Assembly (NCBI GenBank): GCA_018388625.1
Contig: CP074402.1
Span: 5,022,001 to 5,086,000 of the forward strand
Direction of reading: 5' to 3'
Source of the DNA: Nocardiopsis eucommiae
GTDB taxonomy: Bacteria > Actinomycetota > Actinomycetes > Streptosporangiales > Streptosporangiaceae
Length of the DNA stretch: 64,000 nucleotides
Shown here: positions 1 to 8,370 of the stretch, one piece after another
Position numbering within the stretch: position 1 is the first letter of the stretch
How the letters are laid out: the number at the start of each line of letters is the position of its first letter
Program-made: the position numbers and the translations under genes
The notes under the pieces: generated by a model
What the model saw: the letters and a program-made list of their open reading frames with translations, nothing else
Databases searched by the model: none
Told to the model about the DNA's origin: nothing

Positions 1-1152
1 GGCGGCGAAGGCCAGCAGGCAGGCCGTGAAGCCGTGCACGTGGTTCACCCCGGCGACCGGGCCGATCTCCCCGGCCGCGAAGAAGCCCGCCACGGGACCC
101 ACGCCGAGGATCCGGCGGACCGCGAGGACGTCGTGGTCGGACTGCGAGAACAGCGTCTCTCCCCGGCCGTTGCACGAGAACAGCAGGCCCCCGCCCACGG
201 CGTGTTCGGCGCCGAACTCCGTCAGTTTGCGGGCGAGGTCCTCGTCCGCCGTGCTGGCGTCGCGCACCTGGAAGCGGACGGTCTGACCGACCTCCACCAT
301 CTCGTCGATGGTCAGGGCCCCGAGCCCCGGATCGGCCTCGCTGAGGGTGCGGATGAGGAAGTCGCCCTGTTCGTGGTGGTCGGCGTACTCGTCCATCGCG
401 ATCCCGATGTGCAGCCCCCGCGAGGCCAGCTCACGGTCCTCCTCGGAGAGCTCCTCCACGAGGGTCTCCAACCGCTCGTAGGCGTTGGTCCCGGCCAGTT
501 CCAGCACGAGGTTGCCGTCGGCCTTGGTGATGGTCATGCTCGGTCCGACCGGACGGCAGCCCTGGCTGACCACCGTGCCCAGCACCCCCTCACCGCCGAT
601 CAGCACGCCGATGGCGCCGTTGTCGGCCACGTCGCCCTCGCAGAACAGACGGACCGACTCCTCGCCGTGCAGCCCGTCGGCCATGCCCCCGACCAGCGGA
701 AGACCGTCGAGGGCGGCCGTCGTCTCGCGAACGAACGCCTGGGTGGGGAACTCGTAGGGGTTGGTGAACAGGATCCCGGCCCGGTCGCGCGGGGACGGCT
801 CACGCATACCCACCACCGCCAACTGGTCGCCCTCCACCACGGTGTCCAGCCGGAAAGGGGTCAGCTCGACCCCGGGCAGGCGTGCGCACCACACGCTGAC
901 CGCGCCCTGCCCCTCCACGCCCCGGCCGCCGCCGACCACGCCGGTGGCGCTGCACCCCAGCGTGAGCGCGTCGCCGGTCAGTTCCATGACCCGCCTTCCG
1001 GCGAGCGTGACCTCGTCCGGGTCCGCCCCGCTGACGAAGAAGCAGACGAGGTCGGCCGGGCCGTCCATCTGCTCCAGGGCCTGAAGCGCGGCGCGCTCGG
1101 CCGCGTTCACGAGGTCGGCCCCCGTCGTCAGTGCATCGCCGAACCTAGCCAC
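1..1152 (-). CDS. FIST-domain sensory protein (3' end outside window)
   Basis: Reading from a GTG at 1152 the frame stays open to the window edge (384 codons) with no stop. The N-terminal half has the FIST_N pattern of a small-molecule sensing fold (residues 1-200), including a Gly-rich stretch 'GCSATGVVGGGRG' near residue 70. The visible C-terminus 'NHVHGFTACLLAF' matches the end of the FIST_C domain, so only a few residues are likely missing. FIST proteins are thought to bind small ligands, possibly amino acids, usually within signalling proteins; here the domain stands alone, so its output partner is unknown. It is divergent from the AAA/VWA pair across 193 bp. No frameshift was needed. 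The start is inferred from where similarity begins; the Shine-Dalgarno sequence is weak. Confidence 0.85.
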   Translation of the reverse strand, partial: MARFGDALTTGADLVNAAERAALQALEQMDGPADLVCFFVSGADPDEVTLAGRRVMELTGDALTLGCSATGVVGGGRGVEGQGAVSVWCARLPGVELTPFRLDTVVEGDQLAVVGMREPSPRDRAGILFTNPYEFPTQAFVRETTAALDGLPLVGGMADGLHGEESVRLFCEGDVADNGAIGVLIGGEGVLGTVVSQGCRPVGPSMTITKADGNLVLELAGTNAYERLETLVEELSEEDRELASRGLHIGIAMDEYADHHEQGDFLIRTLSEADPGLGALTIDEMVEVGQTVRFQVRDASTADEDLARKLTEFGAEHAVGGGLLFSCNGRGETLFSQSDHDVLAVRRILGVGPVAGFFAAGEIGPVAGVNHVHGFTACLLAFAA

Positions 1153-1345
1153 CAGCTGCCACCCCCGCCTTCACCGGTCGTGCGGACCGGTCCCTGGGAA
1201 CCTTGCCGTCTCATTCTTCCATCCGGACTCCCAACAGGAGCTTTCCTCCTGGTGGCCCCTCAAACGCCCCGACCCCGGCGTGTGTCCCCCGGTTCCTCCC
1301 CTCCCAGGGCGGGCGGCACAACCGGGCACGCCCTACACTCCCCTT

Positions 1346-2767
1346 GTGACCCATGCCGCACCCGCTCCGAGCGGGCTCCCGCGCACCCGTGCCGCGCTGC
1401 GCGCGTCCGGCCACGTCCGCCGCACCACCACGGCGGAGGTGCGAGAGAACCTGCTGGCCCGGATGGCCGCGGGCCGCCCCCGCTTCCCCGGGGTGCACGG
1501 GTTCGACGACTCCGTGCTGCCGCAGTTGGAACGGGCGCTGATCGCGGGGCACGACATCGTTCTGCTGGGCGAGCGCGGCCAGGGCAAGACCCGGCTGATC
1601 CGCACCGTCGCCGGACTCCTCGACGAGTGGAGCCCCGTGGTCGAGGGCTGCCCGGTCAACGACCACCCCTTCGCCCCGGTCTGCCCCGCCTGTCTGCGCC
1701 GGAGCGCGGCCGAGGGCGACGACCTCCCCGTGGCCTGGCGGCACCGCGACGCCCGCTACGGCGAGAAGCTGGCCACCCCCGACACCGGCACCACGGAACT
1801 GATCGGTGACGTGGATCCGGCCCGGCTGGCCGAGGGCCGCTCCCTCGGCGACCCCGAGACGGTCCACTACGGCCTGCTGCCGCGCGCCAACCGGGGCGTG
1901 TTCTGCGTGAACGAACTCCCCGACCTGCCCGCGCGCGCCCAGGTGGCCCTCTTCAACGTGCTGGAGGAACGCGACCTCCAGGTGCGCGGCTACAGCCTGC
2001 GCCTTCCCCTGGACCTGCTGCTGGTGGCCAGCGCCAACCCCGAGGACTACACGAGCCGGGGCCGGATCGTCACTCCGCTGAAGGACCGGTTCGGCGCCCA
2101 GGTGCGCACGCACTACCCGCCCGACCTCGACGACGAGCTGGCGCTGATCCGGCAGGAGGCGGCCCTGCCCCCGGGCACGACCGTCCCGTCGCACCTGCTG
2201 GAGAGCGTGGCGCGTTTCACCCGCCTCGTGCGCGCCTCCAACCGGGTGGACCAGCGCTCGGGGGTGTCCGTGCGCTTCTCGGTGGCCGCCGCCGAGACCC
2301 TGGCCGCCTCGGCGCTGCGGCGGGCCGCCCTGACCGGGGAGGAGGTCCCGGTGGCCCGGGTCTGCGACCTGTCCGGGGTGGCCGCGCCGCTCCTGGGCAA
2401 GGTGGAGTTCGAGACCGGGGCGGAGGGCCGCGAGGCGTCGGTCCTGGAGACCCTGCTGCGCCGGGCGGTGGCCGAGACCTTCCGCGCCCGGCTGGGCGAG
2501 GCGGACCTGGAACCGCTCAGCGACCGGTTCGCGGGCGGCGGAACCGTGGAGAGCGGGGACCTCGTGGGCGCCGCCGAGCTGCTGCGCCGGGTGGGGACCG
2601 TACCCGGGCTGTCCGGCCTCCTGGAGCGGGCCGCCCCCGAGTCGGTCGACGGCCCGCCCACGCCGGGGCTGGCCGCCGCCGTGGTCGAGTTCGCCTTGGA
2701 GGGGCTCTACCTCGAACGGCGGCTGTCCAAGGACACCGTGCCCGACGGTGGTGTGTACCGCTTCTGA
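1346..2767 (+). CDS. MoxR/magnesium-chelatase ChlI-like AAA ATPase
   Basis: A 473-residue AAA+ ATPase of the stand-alone chelatase-like group found in non-photosynthetic bacteria. Walker A is GERGQGKT at about residues 75-82, the Walker B region is 'RGVFCVNELPDL' and sensor 1 lies in 'LLVASANPEDY'. A Cys/His cluster (C102, H107, C113, C116) sits just after Walker A and could bind a metal; this is inference. The chosen GTG at 1346 has no ribosome binding site but has a TACACT -10-like hexamer eight bases before it, which fits a leaderless transcript. A longer reading from 1280 is possible but looks non-coding. The stop TGA shares one base with the ATG of the VWA gene, the classical ATPase plus VWA partner arrangement. 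The substrate of the pair is unknown. Confidence 0.88.
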   Translation: MTHAAPAPSGLPRTRAALRASGHVRRTTTAEVRENLLARMAAGRPRFPGVHGFDDSVLPQLERALIAGHDIVLLGERGQGKTRLIRTVAGLLDEWSPVVEGCPVNDHPFAPVCPACLRRSAAEGDDLPVAWRHRDARYGEKLATPDTGTTELIGDVDPARLAEGRSLGDPETVHYGLLPRANRGVFCVNELPDLPARAQVALFNVLEERDLQVRGYSLRLPLDLLLVASANPEDYTSRGRIVTPLKDRFGAQVRTHYPPDLDDELALIRQEAALPPGTTVPSHLLESVARFTRLVRASNRVDQRSGVSVRFSVAAAETLAASALRRAALTGEEVPVARVCDLSGVAAPLLGKVEFETGAEGREASVLETLLRRAVAETFRARLGEADLEPLSDRFAGGGTVESGDLVGAAELLRRVGTVPGLSGLLERAAPESVDGPPTPGLAAAVVEFALEGLYLERRLSKDTVPDGGVYRF

Positions 2768-3887
2768 TGAGGTTCAGGTACCGGGAGTACATGGGTGGCC
2801 CCGACCCCTGGCCGAGCCCGATCCGCCCCCGGAGGAGGCGGTGCGGGCGGCTGGACGCCTGCTGGAGATGATCGCCGGTGAGCGTTCCGAGGAGGGCGCC
2901 CCGCAGGAGGCGCTCACCGCCGCCGAGGAGGTGTTGACCCGCTACGCCGGGGGCGAGCGCGGCGCTCTGTCAGGGCTGGACACCGGTGCGCTCCGGGGCG
3001 CCCTGGGCGGTGCCGCGTCCGCGGACCTGGAGCGGCTGGACGCCGCCGACCACGGGCTCACCCCGCGCGAGCTCCGCAGGCTGGGCGAGGTGGCGCTGGG
3101 CGAGATCGAGTCGGCCCGTCGCGCGGCGCCCGGAGGCCACCGGGGCGGTGACGGCGTGGGCGACGAACCCACCGGGGCCACCCTGGCCCACGACGGCCGC
3201 GACCGTGCCCTGGACGCCGTCGCGACCCTGCGGGAGGCCATGCTGCGCCGCGCCGCCGAGGGAGGTTCCGCCGCGCCCCTGCGGGCGGAGGACCTCCGGT
3301 ACGCGGAGACCGAACCGGCCGGGGCCGCCGCCGTGTGCCTGCTGGTGGACCTGTCCCACTCGATGGCCACGCGCGGCCTGCACGAGGCCGCCACCCGCAC
3401 CGCGCTGGCCCTGCACACCCTCGTACGGACCCGGCACCCCGAGGACCGGATCCTGTTGGTCGGGTTCGGCGACCGCGCCCGCGAGATGACCCCCGCCGAC
3501 CTGGTGGAGCACGACTGGCGGCCCGTCCCCGGCACCAACCTCCAGCACGCGCTGCACCTGGCCCGGCGGCACCTGCGACGTCACCGGGGGCTGCGGCCGC
3601 TGGTCCTGGTGGTCACCGACGGGGAGCCCACCGCGCACCTGGGCGACGACGGGGACGCCCGGTTCGCCTGGCCGCCCGCACCCCGCACGGTGGAGCTCAC
3701 GGCGGCCGAACTCGACGCCGCGCTCGCCGAGGGCGCCGGAATCACGTTCTTCCTGCTCGCGGACGACCCCCGGCTGCGGGAGTTCCGGGAGCTGCTCGAA
3801 CGCCGCCGGGGCGTGCGCGTGGTGGGCGCCGAAGCCGACGCCCTGGGGCCGATGGTCGTCGACCAGTACCTCCGGAGGCGCCCCTAG
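2767..3887 (+). CDS. VWA-domain protein (ChlD-like partner of the AAA ATPase)
   Basis: A 373-residue protein (after repair) translationally coupled to the AAA ATPase through a TGATG overlap at 2765-2769. The C-terminal half is a von Willebrand A domain with an intact MIDAS: DLSHS (the DxSxS motif) near residue 195, a downstream Thr in 'GTNLQ', and the Asp in 'VTDGEPT'. The N-terminal half is helical and acidic. It starts MRFRYREYMGGPDP and then the frame breaks; restoring one C in the CCCC at 2804-2807 joins it to LAEPDPPPEEAV without a stop. Such AAA-VWA pairs form chelatase-like or MoxR-type assemblies that remodel or load metals into client proteins. No client gene is obvious nearby. Confidence 0.85.
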
Positions 3888-3898
3888 GGCATGTCGTG

Positions 3899-4707
3899 TC
3901 AGTGCTCGAAGACGCTGACGTCGGAGTCCATGACCGGTAGGTCGTCCGGGGCGTCGCCGCCCGCGTACAGGAGCTGGTGGCGGTTGGCGGGCATGAGCGT
4001 CTCGGTGTAGCGCAGCGGGCGGTGGCCCTCGTAGGTCACCCGTTCCTGGACCAGCAGGGGCAGGCCGGGTCCCAGCCCGAAGGCGTCCGCCTCGTCCTGG
4101 GAGGGCATCCGCGCGCCCACGACGTCCCAGTTCCACTGCTCGTGGAAGCCGAGCTCGCGCATGACCGCGCCGATGCCGTTCTCCAGGTACTCGGGCGACA
4201 TCAGGGGGTGTTGTTGGCGATCCCGAACGGGAAGTAGGTGACGTGGGACTGCCACAGGCCGCCGTCCACGTAGTACTCCGAGGAGCGGATCACGACCAGT
4301 CCGCCGCTGGCCGCCCGCCCGTCGGCCGCGTCCACCAGCCGCTTGGCCACCTTCGGCCGCATGGTGTCCAGGCTGACCTTGACCTTCTCGTCGATGTTGC
4401 CGTACCCGGCCTGCCGCAGCCGGTCGTGGTAGCCGAGGTCGAACCGGGCGGGGTCGTCGGAACCGTCCGGACTGGCCTTGTGCATGACCGGGTGGTGGTC
4501 CGCGACGAAGGCGCCCCGGCCGACGCGGATGGAGACGCGCCCCTCGTCCTGGAGGATGCGCATCCCCAGGCGCGCGGTGGCACGGGAGACGTCGAGCTCG
4601 TCCGCGAGCTCCTCCTCGCCGGGCAGCCGGTCGCCCGGACGGTAGTCGCCCCTGGACAGGGCCTCACGCAGGTAGTCGGCGACCACGGTCTTCTTCGTCG
4701 CGCTCAT
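3899..4707 (-). CDS. GntR-family (HutC/UTRA) transcription regulator, second of tandem pair
   Basis: 269 residues after repair. Residues 1-70 are a GntR winged helix (VVADYLREALSRGDYRPGDRLP, with 'ELADELDVSRATARLGMRIL' as the recognition helix region). The remainder is a UTRA effector-binding domain ending in 'PVMDSDVSVFEH'. The frame breaks at the G run 4204-4208 (C run in the gene); one extra base joins FPFGIANNTP to LMSPEYLENGIG. It begins eight bases after the upstream regulator's stop, so both are probably one transcript. UTRA proteins respond to sugar phosphates, amino acid derivatives or plasmid-encoded signals; the ligand cannot be read from sequence. It converges on the VWA gene with an 11-base gap. 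Confidence 0.88.
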
Positions 4708-4715
4708 TGGCTGGA

Positions 4716-5446
4716 TCAGTCCCGGTAGTAGGCCTGGAGGTTGCCGTGCTCGAACTGGTAGCGGATGCTGTGCCCCGCGTGGACAGTGTGCACGATGCGC
4801 AGGGGGCGGTCGTCGGAGTAGTCGGTGCGGTGGACGTTGAGGACCGGGACCCCGGGCGGGAGTTCGAGCTCGGACGCCTCCTGGGGGTGGGCATGCGGGT
4901 CTCGAGCTCGTCCACGTACCCGACCTGGCGGTGCCCGTGCTCCAGGAGGACGGTCAGGGCGCTCTCGACGTTCTCGGGGACCATCAGTGAGGTGCCCTGG
5001 ACGAGGTCCACCGGGTAGTACGCGGAGCTGATCGACCCGGAACGCTCACCGGAGAAGCGGTGCATCCGCCGGACGACCGTCATCTCGCCCTCCGGGACGC
5101 GGAGTCGGCTGGCGATGTCGGGGGTGGCGCTGAGCAGCTGGAGTTCCTCCAGGGTCAGTCCGCTCATGTTGAACTCGTTGAGCCCGTCGGGGCCGCCCGC
5201 CTTGCGGGTGGCGTAGAAGATCTCGGGAACCACGTCCTGCACGAAGTGCCCGCGTCCAGGCCTGCTCACGATGAGTCCCTGGTTGCGCAGCATGCCCAGG
5301 GCGAGGCGGATCGTGTTGCGGGAGGCCTCGAAGCGCTCCTCCAGCTGCTTCTCCGAGGGGAGTTGCCCGCCCAGCGGCAGGCTCCTGTCCTGGATCTCCC
5401 GCCGCAGGACACGGGCGATCTGTCGATATCTGCTCTCTGCCCGCAT
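4716..5446 (-). CDS. GntR-family (HutC/UTRA) transcription regulator, first of tandem pair
   Basis: 243 residues after repair. An N-terminal winged helix (residues 1-70; 'EERFEASRNTIRLALGML' is the recognition region) is followed by a UTRA domain containing 'GYVDELETRMPTP'. The frame breaks in the G run 4883-4887 (CCCCC in the gene). Adding one C continues as QEASELELPPG and ends NLQAYYRD at the TGA 4716-4718. It is a paralogue-like neighbour of the downstream regulator but clearly diverged from it. A perfect palindrome lies 25 bases upstream of the start codon, which fits autoregulation. UTRA domains dimerise, so the two products could form homo- or heterodimers; that is inference. Confidence 0.88.
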
Positions 5447-5730
5447 AAGTCCGCCCTAGGAGGGGTATACAGCTTGTACCAACAAGCTAAGTGCTCAACC
5501 AGCAGAACAGGTCCCACTGGTTTTCCTGAACCCATCCTAAAGGAAGGTGACCCTCAGTACAGGGCGCCCAGGCCCCGAATCGGAGATCCCCGCATGCGCA
5601 GACCCCTCCAGGACCACCCGCCCCATACCGCCAGAGGAACCCGCGACCGATGAACCCCAGCCCTACTCTCCCCCGGTGCACCAGGGGGCCGACCAGGAAC
5701 TGACGACCACCGACTCAGAGGACACTCCCC
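5447..5730. other. Intergenic region between the GntR operon and a small membrane protein gene
   Basis: 284 bases holding the GntR promoter/operator (5471-5488) and the leader of the small gene at 5731. I see no further coding potential or strong hairpin in it. Confidence 0.6.
5471..5488. promoter_or_regulatory. Palindromic operator candidate before the tandem GntR genes
   Basis: AGCTTGT-ACCA-ACAAGCT, seven-base perfect arms around four bases, 25 bases before the first GntR start codon. Size and position fit a GntR/HutC operator, so autoregulation is likely. It resembles no named operator that I can recall exactly. Confidence 0.6.
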
Positions 5731-5973
5731 ATGAACATCGCCTTCGCCCTCCTCATCCTCGCCGGACTCCTCCTGTTGGGCCTCGCCACGGGGTTCCTTC
5801 TCGCCGTCTCCATCGGCATCCGGCGCCAGGACCGCAACGGCACCTACCGTTCCCTGCGCCAGGGCGGCAACCACAGCGCACTCTCCCGTTCGAGCCGGGC
5901 CGTCGTCGGCCTGCGCTTCCGGGACGACCGGCGCGAGCTTCCGGACAGCGGCCGTACCCCCACCGCTGTCTGA
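5731..5973 (+). CDS. Small single-pass membrane protein (80 aa), unknown function
   Basis: I do not recognise a family. It starts at ATG 5731 with GAGGA eight bases upstream. Residues 1-30 form one long hydrophobic helix rich in Leu/Ala/Gly, ending in 'SIGIRRQDRNGTY', so the basic tail is probably cytoplasmic. The rest is hydrophilic and rich in Arg/Ser. Codon third positions are G/C-rich as in neighbouring genes. It stands alone between the GntR operator region and the convergent metB-like gene. It could be a small regulatory membrane peptide or a spurious ORF; the ribosome binding site and clean membrane segment favour a real gene. Confidence 0.55.
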   Translation: MNIAFALLILAGLLLLGLATGFLLAVSIGIRRQDRNGTYRSLRQGGNHSALSRSSRAVVGLRFRDDRRELPDSGRTPTAV

Positions 5974-6040
5974 CCGGACCCACGTCCGACGAGCACCACC
6001 GAGGCACAGGCCGCGACGGGCCCGGCACACGGCCGGGGAA

Positions 6041-6060
6041 CCCGCGCGGCTCGACGCGGG
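6041..6060. terminator. Short GC hairpin between convergent genes
   Basis: CCCGCG-cggctcga-CGCGGG lies between the small membrane gene (+) and the gamma-synthase gene (-). There is no U tract, so it may be only weakly terminating. Confidence 0.35.
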
Positions 6061-6078
6061 CGCCCCGGACCGGGGACC

Positions 6079-7223
6079 TCAGCCTTCGAGGGCCTGCGTC
6101 AGGTCCGCCACGAGGTCGTCGCCGGACTCGATGCCCACGGAGATCCGGACCAGGTCGGCCGGCACCTCCAGCGGGGAACCCGCGGTGGACGCGTGCGTCA
6201 TCCGCCCCGGGTGCTCGATCAGGGACTCCACCCCGCCCAGCGACTCACCCAGGGTGAACACCCTGGTCCGCTCGCACAGCTCCAGGGCGGCCTTCTCCCC
6301 GTCACGCAGCGCGAAGGAGACCATGCCACCGAACGAACGCATCTGCCGCTCGGCGATCTTGTGCCCCGGGTGGCTGTCCAGGCCCGGGTAGTAGACCCTG
6401 CGCACCGCCGGGTGCCCCTCCAGGGCCGCCACCACGCGCTCCGCGTTCTCGCTGTGGCGGTCCATCCGGACACCCAGCGTCTTGACCCCGCGCAGCGTCA
6501 GCCAGGAGTCGAACGGGCCCGGGATGGCGCCCATGGTGTTCTGGTGGAACGCCAGCCGCTCGCCCAGCTCCGCGTCGGCCACGACCAGCGCGCCGCCGAC
6601 GACGTCGGAGTGCCCGCCGATGTACTTGGTCGTGGAGTGCACGACCACGTCGGCGCCCAGGGTGAGCGGACGCTGGAGGTAGGGGAGGCGAAGGTGTTGT
6701 CCACGACGTGCAGCGCGCCGCCGTCGTGGGCGACCTGCGCGACCGACTCGATGTCGGTGATGCCCAGCAGCGGGTTGGTGGGCGTCTCCGTCCACACCAC
6801 CCTGGTGTTGGGGCGCATGGCGTCACGGACCGCGTCCACGTCGGTCTGGTCGACGGCGTCCCAGCTGACGCCCCAGCGCTCGACCACCTTGGAGATGAGC
6901 CGGAAGGTGCCGCCGTAGGCGTCACCGGGGATGATGACGTGGTCGCCCGGGGAGAGGACCGCGCGCAGCAGGGTGTCCTCGGCCGCCATGCCGGAGGCGA
7001 AGGCGAGGCCGCGCGCCCCGGACTCCAGTGCCGCCAGGCACTCCTCCAGCGCGGTGCGCGTGGGGTTCCTGGTGCGGGAGTACTCGTACCCCTGCCGCAT
7101 CCCGCCGACGCCGTCCTGGGCGTAGGTACTCGTCTGGTAGATCGGCACAACCACGGCGCCGGTACCGGCGTCCGGCTCCTGCCCCGCGTGGATGGCCAGC
7201 GTTTCAAAACCGTCGAACTTCAT
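6079..7223 (-). CDS. metB: Cystathionine gamma-synthase/lyase (PLP-dependent)
   Basis: 381 residues after repair, full length for the Cys/Met metabolism PLP enzyme family. It starts MKFDGFETLAIHAGQEPD, has the cofactor-contacting Tyr-Ser-Arg segment 'YEYSRTRNPTR' near residue 47, the Asp of 'VVDNTFASP', and the PLP lysine in 'STTKYIGGHSD'. The C-terminal 'IEHPGRMTHAS' is typical. The frame breaks in the GGGG at 6682-6685 (CCCC in the gene); one extra C restores ASPYLQRPLTLGAD. Family members make cystathionine from O-acyl-homoserine and cysteine, or cleave cystathionine to cysteine. With a cystathionine beta-synthase 1.1 kb upstream on the same strand, the lyase direction (reverse transsulfuration to cysteine) is at least as likely; sequence alone does not decide. 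Confidence 0.9.
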
Positions 7224-7263
7224 GGGTCCAGCCTAGTGCCCAGAACAGCGCCGGAACCCTTTG

Positions 7264-8240
7264 TCAACAGGCACATCTCAGGATGTGGTCACCCCTCGCC
7301 GTGGGGCTCTCCCCGCCCCGGGTCCCGGCGGGGAAGGGCTCCTCGCCCCGCCCGGGGCCCGCGTCGGCATCCCGGTCGCACCGGACGGCGGTGGTACGTC
7401 GGCTCCCCGCCCGCGCCCGGCCTTGGAAGGGCCGAGCGAATCGTCCACGGAAGAGACCGATGAGGCGCCGAAGGCGCGGCCACCCGCCCGTCGGGCCGCG
7501 GGTCTCGCCCCGGGTCAGGCCGGGGGAAGCGGGTCGGGGAGCCCGGCTCGGGAGGCTCCGAGGACACCTCGGGGGCAGCCCGGAGACCGGGGTCGGGACG
7601 CGGGTCGGCGTCCCGGTCTCCCTCAGGGGCGGGTCCCAGCCCAACTCCTGGTCGTGGGTGCGCACGACCTTCCCGGGGATGCCCGCGATCACCGCGTGGT
7701 CGGGGTACCGGCCCGGCCGCACGACGGTCCCGGCCGCCACCACGGAGTTCCGTCCCAGGTGCACTCCGGGCAGGATCACGCTGTTGGCACCGAGCCAGCT
7801 CCCGTCCCCGATGCTCACCGGGTCGTCCACGGGCCACTGAAGCCCCACGGGGATCTCCGTGTTGGCGTAGGCGTGGTTCTGGTCGGTGATGTAGACGTAG
7901 GGCCCCGTGTACACGTGGTCTCCGATGTCCACCGAGCGGTGCGCCACGATGTGCGACCCCGGCCGATGGCGCAGCCCGAACCGATGCGCACGACCGTGCC
8001 CTCACCGAGGTCGTAGTCCGGACCCATCCCGGCCGCGAGGGTCATGTCCCCGCCCAGGACGGTGTGCACGCCGATCTCGATCCACGGCTCGCCGTAGAGC
8101 GTGGCCGTGGGGAAGGCGATCGCGGAACCGACGCCGAAGCGCGCGAACTTCCGGGCCGCCCTGGAGTCGGCTCGGATCTCTCCGTGGCTCCGCGCGTACG
8201 ACCAGGCGGAGCGGATGATCCAGTTGAGGAGCCGCGACAC
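7264..8240 (-). CDS. Left-handed beta-helix (hexapeptide) acyltransferase
   Basis: Residues 1-205 are a hexapeptide-repeat acyltransferase of the maltose/chloramphenicol O-acetyltransferase type: GEPWIEIGVHTVLGGDMTL, then 'VSIGDGSWLGANSVILPGV' and 'NSVVAAGTVV' rungs, with the catalytic-type His in 'TDQNHAYANTEIPVG'. The frame breaks in CCCC 7957-7960 (GGGG in the gene); adding one G joins CAIGRG to SHIVAHRSVDIGD. Conserved sequence ends near 'HDQELGWDPPL' at about 7630. The remaining ~120 codons to 7264 are Arg/Pro/Gly-rich low complexity and may be non-coding if a further base is missing, so the true 3' end is uncertain. It lies between the two transsulfuration genes. The acceptor substrate is unknown; a link to thiol or amino acid acylation is speculative. 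Confidence 0.78.
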
Positions 8241-8326
8241 GGGTGCACCTACTTATTACCGGCCAGTACGAACTGACGCGAACATTAGCAGTGTCCGAGT
8301 ATGCGGCACCGTGTCCGGTACGTGAA

Positions 8327-8360
8327 CCCCGGGGCCCGAACCTCGTTCGGAACCCCGGGG
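8327..8360 (-). terminator. Rho-independent-like hairpin after cystathionine beta-synthase
   Basis: CCCCGGGG-tt-CCGAAC-gag-GTTCGG-g-CCCCGGGG forms a long nearly perfect stem 11 bases past the CBS stop. It has no U tract, as is usual in actinobacteria. Confidence 0.65.
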
Positions 8361-8370
8361 GAACGATGCC

